From Treponema sp. (GTDB lineage Bacteria > Spirochaetota > Spirochaetia > Treponematales > Breznakiellaceae), in the NCBI GenBank assembly GCA_031288815.1, contig JAITQR010000278.1, positions 1-6,252 on the forward strand: DNA of 6,252 nt. The letters run 5' to 3'. Positions 1 to 5,827 of the stretch are shown piece after piece. Made by a program: the position numbers and the translations under genes. Position 1 is the stretch's first letter, and each line of letters begins with the position of its first letter. The notes beneath the pieces are model-generated. The model searched no databases and was not told the origin of the DNA. It saw only the letters and a program-made list of their open reading frames with translations.

Positions 1-344
1 GTGTTGACGGCCTCCCTCCGCCGGGCCGGGGGGATAAGCCTTGCCCGGGCGGCAAAGGAGAGGTACTCGTCCACCGTCAGTTCCCCGTAGAGGGCCACGC
101 TCTCCGGCAGATAGCCGACACGTTTTTTCAACTCCACCGGATCCTCCTCCACCGGGACGCCGTCCACCAGGGCGACGCCCGAGGAGGGAAAATGAAAACC
201 CGCAAGGATCTTCATCACCGTGGTTTTTCCCGCGCCGTTGGGGCCCAGGAAGCCGAGAACCTGATCTTTTCCCAGGGAAAAAGAAATCCTGTCCACCGCT
301 TTGACTTTTCCGTAGCGCTTGGAAAGATCCCGGACTTCTATCAT
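1..344 (-). CDS. ABC transporter ATP-binding protein, GldA/CcmA type (5' part, truncated by window edge)
   Basis: This is the N-terminal 114 residues of an ABC ATPase; the rest lies beyond position 1. It is read from an ATG at 344. Visible elements are an A-loop tyrosine (Y11 in SKRYG), a complete Walker A motif GPNGAGKT at residues 34-41, and the segment GYLPE at 77-81 where the Q-loop should be. Having P-E instead of glutamine there, followed by a 'LYGELTVDEYL' stretch, is typical of the GldA/CcmA branch that powers ABC-2 type exporters; the permease partners would be expected further left. The signature motif, Walker B and H-loop are outside the window. The ATG overlaps the rnz stop codon as TAATG, so translation probably depends on rnz; the nearest SD-like GGAG (fwd 356-359) is 11 nt away, which is rather far. 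The ABC ATPase call is firm, the substrate is unknown, and the GldA-like subfamily is an inference. Confidence 0.93.
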   Translation of the reverse strand, partial: MIEVRDLSKRYGKVKAVDRISFSLGKDQVLGFLGPNGAGKTTVMKILAGFHFPSSGVALVDGVPVEEDPVELKKRVGYLPESVALYGELTVDEYLSFAARARLIPPARRREAVN

Positions 345-1270
345 TAGTCTTCGTACTCCATGGGAAAGACCATCCGATCCCTGGTGAGCACGGTTTGGGG
401 AAAGATCCCCTGGGCTTCCTGCAAAAGCCGTTTGAGATCGTATTCGGTGTAACGGGGGCTGTAGTGGATCAGGGCGAGTTTCTTTACCTTCCCCTCCAGG
501 GCTATCCGGGCTGCCTGATCGGCGGTCATGTGTTTCTTCTCCCTGGCGGTTTCCAGGAGGGCCTTCTCAAACATCCCCTCGCAGACAAAGAGATCCGATC
601 CCGCCACCTCGCCGGCGATGTCCCTGAAGGCCAGGGTATCGGTAACAAAAGAAAATTTCCGCCCCGAGCGGGGGCTTCCCAGCACTTCCCCGGGCGCCAC
701 CTCCCTGCCGCCGGCAAGCCTGATGGTTTCCCCGGACTGAAGCCGGGACCAGAGGGGGCCCCGGGGAATCCCCAGGGCTTCGGCCTTTTCGGGATGGAAC
801 TCCCCGGGCCGCATATCCTCCTCCAGGGTATAGCCGTAACAGGGTTTGGTATGGCGCAGGGGAAAGGCCCGGACCCGGAAATCCTCCCCCTGGTACACCA
901 CCCCGGGCTCGGTGATCTCCCGGATCACGATCTCGTAGTTGATATACATGTCCAGTACCCGGCGGCTTGTCTCGATGTACTCGGCGATCCGGGGAGGCCC
1001 GATGATGTAGAGGGGATCGTCCCGGTCCACCTGGGAGGAAAGCATGAGGAGGCCGGGTATGCCGGTTACGTGATCCGCGTGGGTATGGCTTACAAAAATG
1101 ACGGAAATTTTTTTCCACCGGAGGTTGAGCCGCCGCAGGGATACCTGGGTGCCCTCGCCGCCGTCAAACAGAAAAAGCTCCCCTTCCCGCCGCAGGAGCA
1201 CGGAGGTAAGGTGCCGGTTGGGCAGGGGCATCATACCCCCGGAGCCCAGAACAAAAGCTTCAAGATTCAT
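344..1270 (-). CDS. rnz: Ribonuclease Z (tRNA 3'-processing endonuclease)
   Basis: This zinc-dependent metallo-beta-lactamase-fold endonuclease cuts the 3' trailer from tRNA precursors in the cytoplasm. The 308-residue length matches the short, dimeric bacterial RNase Z form. Family motifs appear in order: FDGGEGTQ (35-42), the metal-binding HTHADH (62-67), H140 in PLRHTKPCYGY, the substrate-recognition arm with KAEALGIPRGP (162-172) ending in LQSGE, D211 in FVTDT, H247 in KKHMT, and H269 in LIHYSPRY. All the expected metal and catalytic ligands are present, so the enzyme should be active. The ATG at 1270 has no Shine-Dalgarno sequence, but the protein starts directly on the first beta strand (MNLEAFVLGSGG), as the family normally does. 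It lies 113 bp after the FemAB-type gene and overlaps the downstream ABC ATPase start by one base. Some ElaC-type paralogues differ in specificity, but the GP-containing arm favours genuine RNase Z. Confidence 0.96.
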   Translation of the reverse strand: MNLEAFVLGSGGMMPLPNRHLTSVLLRREGELFLFDGGEGTQVSLRRLNLRWKKISVIFVSHTHADHVTGIPGLLMLSSQVDRDDPLYIIGPPRIAEYIETSRRVLDMYINYEIVIREITEPGVVYQGEDFRVRAFPLRHTKPCYGYTLEEDMRPGEFHPEKAEALGIPRGPLWSRLQSGETIRLAGGREVAPGEVLGSPRSGRKFSFVTDTLAFRDIAGEVAGSDLFVCEGMFEKALLETAREKKHMTADQAARIALEGKVKKLALIHYSPRYTEYDLKRLLQEAQGIFPQTVLTRDRMVFPMEYED

Positions 1271-1279
1271 CGTCTGGGC

Positions 1280-1285
1280 AGTATA
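1280..1285 (-). promoter_or_regulatory. Candidate -10 box for rnz (TATACT)
   Basis: On the minus strand TATACT matches the sigma-70 consensus TATAAT at five of six positions. Nine bases separate it from the rnz ATG, so transcription would start about 2-3 nt before the start codon. No Shine-Dalgarno motif lies in between, which fits a leaderless or near-leaderless mRNA. No convincing -35 box is visible 16-19 bp upstream, which keeps confidence low. Confidence 0.35.
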
Positions 1286-1301
1286 CCCAATTCGGACGGA
1301 A

Positions 1302-1318
1302 TTTTTCCAGCGGAAAAA
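1302..1318. repeat. Short perfect inverted repeat upstream of rnz
   Basis: TTTTTCC (1302-1308) and GGAAAAA (1312-1318) form a perfect 7-bp inverted repeat around a 3-nt centre. It lies 17-33 bp upstream of the candidate rnz -10 box, about where a -35 element or an operator would sit. No U-tract follows in the direction of transcription, so it does not look like a terminator. An operator role is only a guess. Confidence 0.35.
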
Positions 1319-1354
1319 AAGGAAATAGTCCCGGAAAAGGGCGGGGGGAAGGGA

Positions 1355-1382
1355 CGGGAAAACCGCTCCTTCCGGATTCCCG
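1355..1382 (-). other. Stem-loop at the end of the femAB-type gene
   Basis: CGGGAA (1355-1360) pairs with TTCCCG (1377-1382), and inside it CCG (1363-1365) can pair with CGG (1373-1375), giving a two-part hairpin that starts right after the femAB-type stop codon. In minus-strand RNA it is followed by a C/U-rich stretch rather than a U-run. It could be a weak terminator or an mRNA 3'-end stabiliser between the two gene pairs; the missing U-tract argues against efficient intrinsic termination. Confidence 0.3.
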
Positions 1383-1383
1383 C

Positions 1384-2520
1384 TTAACCCAGGCGCTTTT
1401 TTTTAAAGCTCCGCAGTTTTTTCCGTACTCTTTCCGCCGTGTTGAAAAGACCGCTGATCAGGGGCCGGTAGGTATAGTCCCAACTCCCCGGCCGGTGAAT
1501 GATCCTGCCGCCGGCCTCCCCGCCGCCGATAAAGCCGGTCTTGAAACGGTAAAGCCCCGCCATTGAATGATCCTTTTCATCGCCGTTTGGGGGAATGCCA
1601 AAAAGATCGTATTCGGCACAGCCCGCGGCTTTCGCGTCTCCCATGGCCTTCCATTGGAGGGCGTAAGGGGCCATAAGGTTCCGGTGGCTGTTTGCCGAGG
1701 CGCCGTAAAGGTACACCCCCTCCCGGCCGTGGAAAAGCGTCACGATAGCCGCCAGGGTCTCCCCCCGGTATTCCGCCAGATAGAGCCGCGCCTCCGGTTT
1801 AGGCCCGCGGGAAACGGCGGCGCCATACTCCCGGGCGTGGCTAAAGAAGGTTCGGTAGTACTCGATGCCGTGGATGGCTATACCGTCCCGGCTGGCGGTT
1901 TCCCGGAGGAGCCGGTAAAAGGTTCCGATATCCGCGTTGAACCCCTCTCCGGGGACAGGGTCCGACTGTCGAACCGTCACCCCTTTCCTGGCGGCAAGGC
2001 CCACATTGTAGCGCCATTTGGGCTTCATGGCCGCCAGGATCCTTTCCGGTGGGGAACGCAGATCCAGCAGAACGGTATCCGGGGGCTGGACATCCGCGCC
2101 GGCCCGGCTAAAGGGTTTACCAATAAGGGGGGACGACTCCGTCCCCTGGCTGTACCAGGGGGGATCAAAACGGATAAAGGCGGTATCCCGGGGCAGGAAC
2201 CGGTGCAGGGCCGCCGCAAGCTCCGCCAGGGCGCAAGTCCTGGCGTCCCGCCCCTCTTCCCCCAGGGCGGGAAAACCTTCCGGCAGTTCAGGCCCCCAGG
2301 GGACGTAGGCAAAGGAAAAACCCGAAAACAGCCTGCGGCGGATAACCAGGAGAGGCTTCGCGCCTCCTTCCCAGTTAAGCATAAAAGGGCGGGCGTTCCA
2401 GCCGAAACGGGCTTTGAAACTTCCCCAGAAACCGGATTGCAGGAAAGATCCCGCGGCGTTGCATGACCCAAGATCCGCGGGTTCAAGGCCCTTAAGAAAA
2501 CGCCCGGAGGGCGGCGGCAT
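1384..2520 (-). CDS. FemAB-family peptidoglycan branch/bridge aminoacyltransferase
   Basis: The 378-residue protein has the tandem GNAT-like fold of FemA/FemB/FemX enzymes. These add amino acids from aminoacyl-tRNA to the peptide stem of a peptidoglycan precursor at the inner face of the membrane. Recognisable stretches are QSGFWGSFKARFGW (28-41), MKPKWRYNVGLAARKGV (165-181) with the basic KWR/YN signature, YLAEYRGETLAAIVTLF (247-263), LYGASANSHRNLMAPYALQW (271-290) and, most diagnostic, DLFGIPP...MAGLYRFKTGF (305-330). The C-terminal tail is rich in K/R (366-376). The ATG at 2520 overlaps the metG stop as TAATG, and a GAGG Shine-Dalgarno (fwd 2528-2531) lies 7 nt upstream inside metG, supporting this start. 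The amino acid transferred cannot be read from the sequence; glycine is plausible, given glycine-substituted ornithine peptidoglycan in treponemes, but only if the host is one. No frameshift or truncation is seen. Confidence 0.9.
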   Translation of the reverse strand: MPPPSGRFLKGLEPADLGSCNAAGSFLQSGFWGSFKARFGWNARPFMLNWEGGAKPLLVIRRRLFSGFSFAYVPWGPELPEGFPALGEEGRDARTCALAELAAALHRFLPRDTAFIRFDPPWYSQGTESSPLIGKPFSRAGADVQPPDTVLLDLRSPPERILAAMKPKWRYNVGLAARKGVTVRQSDPVPGEGFNADIGTFYRLLRETASRDGIAIHGIEYYRTFFSHAREYGAAVSRGPKPEARLYLAEYRGETLAAIVTLFHGREGVYLYGASANSHRNLMAPYALQWKAMGDAKAAGCAEYDLFGIPPNGDEKDHSMAGLYRFKTGFIGGGEAGGRIIHRPGSWDYTYRPLISGLFNTAERVRKKLRSFKKKRLG

Positions 2521-4880
2521 TAATGCGCCTCGCCGGAAGAGATAAGCCGGGTCAGGATAGGCTTCCCCTCCAGGGTAAGGGCTTTGCCTTCGGCTTCTAC
2601 CCGGTTGTCCCTTACGGTTAAGGGAACCGAAAAGAAGTCGTCGATGCTTATTTCGGGAAGATCCGCCGCCGGGGGCTCATCCCCTTCCAGCGCGACCCTG
2701 GAACCCACGGGGCTTTCTCCCGCGTCCAGCACTTCCACCCGTTCCGTAGCGTCGGGCCCCTGGTGATCCGAGGCGGCAAGGAGCATACCCCGGCTTTCCA
2801 CGCCCCGGAGCTTCGCCGCCCTGAGGTTGTAGGCCACCACGATGTGTTTCCCCAAAAGATCTTCCTCCCTGTAAAAGGGAACCAGACCGGACACGATGAT
2901 CCGTTCCTCCGCCGCGCCCTGGCTGTTTTTTATTTCCAGGGTTTCGATATAGAGCTTGTCCGCCTTGGGATGGCGCTCGATTTTTACGATCTTCGCCACC
3001 CGGAGATCCAGGGTAGCGGCGAAATCCCGCTTTACCGGGGCCGCGCCCTCGGGAAGAACCGCGTCCGGCACGGCCTTAGCCGCCCCGGAATCCTTCCGTT
3101 CATCCCCCGGAACCCGCGCCTCTCCATTCCGGCCGTCCCGGGCTGCCGGCTGTTCCTTCCGTTCCTTCTGGCTGCCCGAATACCGATCCCGCAATTCCGC
3201 CACCTGTTCATCCTCCAGCTTGGCGAAAAGAACCTCGCTTTTAAGCACCCGGTGAAGCCCCTTCTCCTGGCCGATATCTTCCCAGGAAAGCCCCTTTACC
3301 GGGAGTATCCGGGAGACGAAGCCGCCTTTGCGGGCAAAACCAAGGCCGAAAAAGGAGAGTATCTTCTCCGCGGCGGCGGGCAGGTAAGGCTCAATCATCA
3401 CCGCGATATCCCGAACCGCGTAGCAGAGATCCCGAATCAGGGCTTCCGCCGCCGGGGGGTTGGCGGTACGGTTTTTCCAGGGCTCCCCGTCCTGGAACGT
3501 TTTGTTGGCGAAAGAGGATAACTCAAAGATCAGCCGGAAAGCGTCCCGCAGCTCCGCCTTTTCCAGCCTGCCGGCGATCCGGTTCTCGTAGTCCCTCATG
3601 GTTTCCCAAAAAGCGGCGTTGGATTTGCCGCCTCCCGGAATCTTCCCGTCATAGTAACGGATCACGAAAGAGAGGCTGCGGTTTACCAGGTTTCCCAGAT
3701 TTCCGATAAGCTCTCCGTTTACCTTCTCCTGAAAATCTTTCCAGGTAAAAAGGGCGTCGGCTTTTTCCGGCCGGTTGTAGAAGATATGAAAACGCCAGAC
3801 ATCCGGCCCTATGCCGGTTTCCATCACGTCGGAACCGAAGACCCCTACTCCCCTGGTTTTAGAGAATTTTCCGCTTTCATAGTTAAGGTACTCGGTACTG
3901 GACATGTGATAAAGCATGGTCCAGTTATCCCCGCTCCCCAAAAGGCTGGAGGGGAAAACCACCGTGTGAAAAGGGATATTGTCCTTCCCGATAAACTGGA
4001 AAAGCTCCACTTCCTCCGGACTCTTCCACCAGTAATCCACAAAAGCCCGCCAGTCCTTGGTTGTTTCCGCCCCCAGGTTCCCGGTAATGGAAATGTAACC
4101 GATAGGCGCGTCAAACCAGACGTAGAAGACCTTTTTCTCGTAATCCGGCCGGGGAACCGGTATGCCCCATTTCAGATCCCGGGTAATAGCCCGTTCCCGC
4201 AGGCCGTCCCTGATCCAGGCCTGGGTCATCTGGATGGCGTTGTTTGCCCAGAAACCATTTTCCGAAGCCCCGGCTATCCATTCTTCCAGGCGATCCTTGA
4301 TCTTGGGCAGATCGATGTAGAGGTGCCTGGTGGATTTAAGCCGGGGAGTGGCGCCGCAGCTTGAGCAGCGGGGTTCCTTAAGTTCCGTGGGGTCCAGAAG
4401 CTTGCCGCAGGACTCGCACTGATCCCCCCGGGCGTTGGGGGAGCCGCAGTGGGGACAGACCCCCAGCACGTAGCGGTCCGCCAGGAAACGGCCGCAGCTA
4501 TCGCAGTGGAGCTGTTCGATGGTCCGTTCCAGGATAAAACCGTTGGCGTCCAGTTTCCTGAATATATCCTGGGTCACCTCGGTCTGTATGGCCGTGGATG
4601 TACGGCCGAATTTATCAAAATCAATACCGAACCAGCGGTAAATTTCCGAATGAATAGCGTAGTAACGGTCGCAGAGTTCCTGAGGGCTTACCCCCTCCTC
4701 GGCGGCCCGGGTTTCGGTGGCGGTACCGTACTCATCGGTACCGCATACATAGAGAGTCTCGTAACCCCGGAGCCGGCAAAACCGGGCAAAGGCGTCGGCG
4801 GATAATACCTGGATAAGATTCCCCAAATGGGGCACATTGTTCACGTAAGGAAGGGCGGAAGTGATCAGTCTGCGCTTCAT
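2520..4880 (-). CDS. metG: Methionyl-tRNA synthetase with C-terminal tRNA-binding domain
   Basis: Cytoplasmic class Ia synthetase that charges tRNA-Met. From the ATG at 4880 it is 786 residues. The catalytic domain shows the HIGH equivalent HLGN (18-21), four CxxC knuckles (126-129, 142-145, 155-158, 172-175), as in the two-zinc E. coli-type enzymes, and KFSKT (338-342) in place of KMSKS. A helical anticodon-binding domain follows. A charged, low-complexity linker (about 568-618) leads to a Trbp111/EMAP-type OB-fold tRNA-binding domain (about 619-725; DLRVAKI, HPKADKL, NLRAAKLRG, ESRGM), then about 60 extra residues resembling the EMAP II C-terminal part. The reading frame extends upstream to a TTG at 4916, but family alignment (MKRRLITSALPYVNNVPHLGN) points to 4880; an ATG two codons earlier (4886) is also possible. 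No SD precedes it. It is the first gene of a minus-strand row and is coupled to the FemAB-type gene. Confidence 0.97.
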   Translation of the reverse strand: MKRRLITSALPYVNNVPHLGNLIQVLSADAFARFCRLRGYETLYVCGTDEYGTATETRAAEEGVSPQELCDRYYAIHSEIYRWFGIDFDKFGRTSTAIQTEVTQDIFRKLDANGFILERTIEQLHCDSCGRFLADRYVLGVCPHCGSPNARGDQCESCGKLLDPTELKEPRCSSCGATPRLKSTRHLYIDLPKIKDRLEEWIAGASENGFWANNAIQMTQAWIRDGLRERAITRDLKWGIPVPRPDYEKKVFYVWFDAPIGYISITGNLGAETTKDWRAFVDYWWKSPEEVELFQFIGKDNIPFHTVVFPSSLLGSGDNWTMLYHMSSTEYLNYESGKFSKTRGVGVFGSDVMETGIGPDVWRFHIFYNRPEKADALFTWKDFQEKVNGELIGNLGNLVNRSLSFVIRYYDGKIPGGGKSNAAFWETMRDYENRIAGRLEKAELRDAFRLIFELSSFANKTFQDGEPWKNRTANPPAAEALIRDLCYAVRDIAVMIEPYLPAAAEKILSFFGLGFARKGGFVSRILPVKGLSWEDIGQEKGLHRVLKSEVLFAKLEDEQVAELRDRYSGSQKERKEQPAARDGRNGEARVPGDERKDSGAAKAVPDAVLPEGAAPVKRDFAATLDLRVAKIVKIERHPKADKLYIETLEIKNSQGAAEERIIVSGLVPFYREEDLLGKHIVVAYNLRAAKLRGVESRGMLLAASDHQGPDATERVEVLDAGESPVGSRVALEGDEPPAADLPEISIDDFFSVPLTVRDNRVEAEGKALTLEGKPILTRLISSGEAH
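2528..2531 (-). promoter_or_regulatory. Shine-Dalgarno site (GAGG) for the femAB-type gene
   Basis: GAGG on the minus strand lies 7 nt upstream of the ATG at 2520, inside the last codons of metG. It settles the start choice and suggests that ribosomes finishing metG, or new ones loading at this site, translate the next gene. Confidence 0.6.
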
Positions 4881-4885
4881 AAGCA

Positions 4886-4891
4886 TATAGT
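4886..4891 (+). promoter_or_regulatory. Candidate -10 box (TATAGT) for the EFR1-like gene
   Basis: TATAGT matches TATAAT at five of six positions on the plus strand. It would start transcription near 4898 and give a leader of about 33 nt that contains the SD. It overlaps the candidate metG -10 box almost base for base on the other strand. No good -35 is seen; TGATCA at 4862-4867 has only three matches. Confidence 0.3.
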
Positions 4892-4916
4892 AGGGCCAAT
4901 TTACCCGAATTAGCAA
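4887..4916 (-). promoter_or_regulatory. Candidate metG promoter
   Basis: On the minus strand TTGCTA (4916-4911) and TACTAT (4892-4887) are separated by 18 bp; each matches the sigma-70 hexamer consensus at four of six positions. The expected start of transcription, about 7 nt past the -10, falls on the A of the ATG at 4880, so the mRNA would be leaderless. This agrees with the absence of an SD before metG. The match is modest and the promoter is inferred. Confidence 0.35.
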
Positions 4917-4925
4917 GGGGGAGGG
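4917..4925 (+). promoter_or_regulatory. Shine-Dalgarno site for the EFR1-like gene
   Basis: GGGGGAGGG ends 5 nt before the ATG at 4931 and is a strong match to the anti-SD of 16S rRNA. It fixes the start of the plus-strand gene and shows that this genome does use SD-led initiation. Confidence 0.65.
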
Positions 4926-4930
4926 CGAAT

Positions 4931-5827
4931 ATGAAGGAGGCGGAGGCGTACCGGAAAAGGAAGAGGCCGGAAAAACGGTCAGGCGTAAAAATTTATTATT
5001 TTTCCGGTACCGGAAACACCCTCTGGTCGGCTAAAAAAATCGCCGGGTATCTGGATCAATCCCAAAACCCGGCCGGTTTTGAAGAAAGTTTTGAAGGAAA
5101 TTCGGATCCCGCCGCGGCGAAGCCGGTTCGGGCGGAGTTATGCAGTATCGGCAAACTTATGCGGCAGGCGCCGGCCCCTATCGAGGCGGACCGGGTGGTC
5201 TTTATGTTTCCCTCTTACGCGTACCAGATGCCGCTTTTGGTACGCCGTTTTATTATCCGCTCCGAAATCCGTTCCCCCTATATTGCCGCGCTGGTTACCT
5301 ACGGCAGCGATCCCGGCGGGACTCTGGCGGAACTGTACCGGATCCTTAAACGGAAAAATCTCTCCCTGTCTTTCTCGGGCCGAATACCCAGCGTGGAAAA
5401 CTACATTCCTATCTTCGGCCCCCCCGGGGAAGAAACGAAGCGGAAGAGGCTCCTCCTGCAAGACCACGCCACCGAGGAAGCGGCCCGGGCAATCCGCGCG
5501 GGAAAAACAAATTCCCCCTGGAGAATACGGCCCCTTTCGGTTTTTGTATCTTCCCTGTTCAGGCTGGGACTGAAGAAGAACGTTTTTGTGAAAGGCTTTA
5601 AGCTTAACGCCGCATGTAACGGCTGCGGGCTCTGCGGGAGGATCTGCCCCGGCAACGCAATCGTCATGGAAAAGGGAAAACCGGTTTTTACCGAAGGCTG
5701 CGAACAATGCCAGGCCTGTCTTAACTGGTGTCCCCGGCGAAGCATCAGTTTTTTACGGTTCAGGGGCGATACCGAACCTTACCATCATCCCGGGGTAAGG
5801 GTTGAGGAAATGTTAGCGGGGCCCTAA
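4931..5827 (+). CDS. EFR1-like flavodoxin/4Fe-4S ferredoxin fusion protein
   Basis: Predicted soluble electron-transfer protein of 298 residues. The N-terminal half is flavodoxin-like, with the FMN phosphate-binding loop in KIYYFSGTGNTLWSAKKIA (20-38; SGTGNT at 25-30) and further strand/loop segments VVFMFPSYAYQMP (89-101) and ALVTYGSDPGG (120-130). The C-terminal part has two CxxCxxCxxxCP motifs (C229, C232, C235, C239 and C257, C260, C263, C267), enough for two 4Fe-4S clusters. This domain order is that of the EFR1 family, whose partners are mostly unknown. The ATG at 4931 has a strong SD, and no alternative ATG, GTG or TTG start occurs before the flavodoxin fold, so an 18-residue, very basic leader (YRKRKRPEKR) appears genuine. 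It is divergent from metG and its last 15 bp overlap the convergent permease gene. It seems to be transcribed alone; the physiological redox partner cannot be inferred. Confidence 0.88.
   Translation: MKEAEAYRKRKRPEKRSGVKIYYFSGTGNTLWSAKKIAGYLDQSQNPAGFEESFEGNSDPAAAKPVRAELCSIGKLMRQAPAPIEADRVVFMFPSYAYQMPLLVRRFIIRSEIRSPYIAALVTYGSDPGGTLAELYRILKRKNLSLSFSGRIPSVENYIPIFGPPGEETKRKRLLLQDHATEEAARAIRAGKTNSPWRIRPLSVFVSSLFRLGLKKNVFVKGFKLNAACNGCGLCGRICPGNAIVMEKGKPVFTEGCEQCQACLNWCPRRSISFLRFRGDTEPYHHPGVRVEEMLAGP
5777..5800 (-). terminator. Stem-loop downstream of the permease gene (possible 3' end)
   Basis: CCTTACC (5777-5783) and GGTAAGG (5794-5800) form a perfect 7-bp stem with a 10-nt loop, extendable by AA/TT with one bulged G. 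It begins 12 nt after the permease stop codon in the minus direction and lies within the last codons of the EFR1-like gene. Only two Ts follow the stem in that direction, so it is at best a weak intrinsic terminator or a 3'-end stabiliser. Confidence 0.3.

Larger units (their letters stand above)
1271..1383 (-). other. Intergenic region between the femAB-type gene and rnz
   Basis: This 113-bp gap is the only sizeable one inside the minus-strand gene row. Most of it is a purine-rich tract on the plus strand (about 1311-1360), so the minus-strand RNA would be C/U-rich. It contains a hairpin at the femAB-type stop codon, a short perfect inverted repeat (1302-1318) and a good -10 box close to the rnz start. 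I see no small ORF or RNA gene in it. Confidence 0.6.

Noticed and set aside
395..1387. Long plus-strand open frame (330 codons) opposite rnz
   Set aside because: It is the antisense of a fully motif-complete RNase Z; its translation is rich in G and P with no recognisable domain, as expected from opposite-strand reading of GC-rich DNA.
1567..2466. Long plus-strand open frame opposite the FemAB-type gene
   Set aside because: It lies antisense to a clear FemAB-family protein, has no known domain, and its composition is that of a shadow frame.
2763..4364. Plus-strand open frames opposite metG
   Set aside because: They mirror conserved MetRS domains and show no motif or SD of their own.
4881..4916. 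Upstream TTG start for metG (12 extra residues)
   Set aside because: The extra residues do not match the usual MetRS N-terminus, no SD precedes the TTG, and the segment coincides with the likely promoter.
4881..4930. T-box or SAM riboswitch upstream of metG
   Set aside because: Only 50 bp separate metG from the divergent gene, too little for either element, and no conserved core of either is seen.
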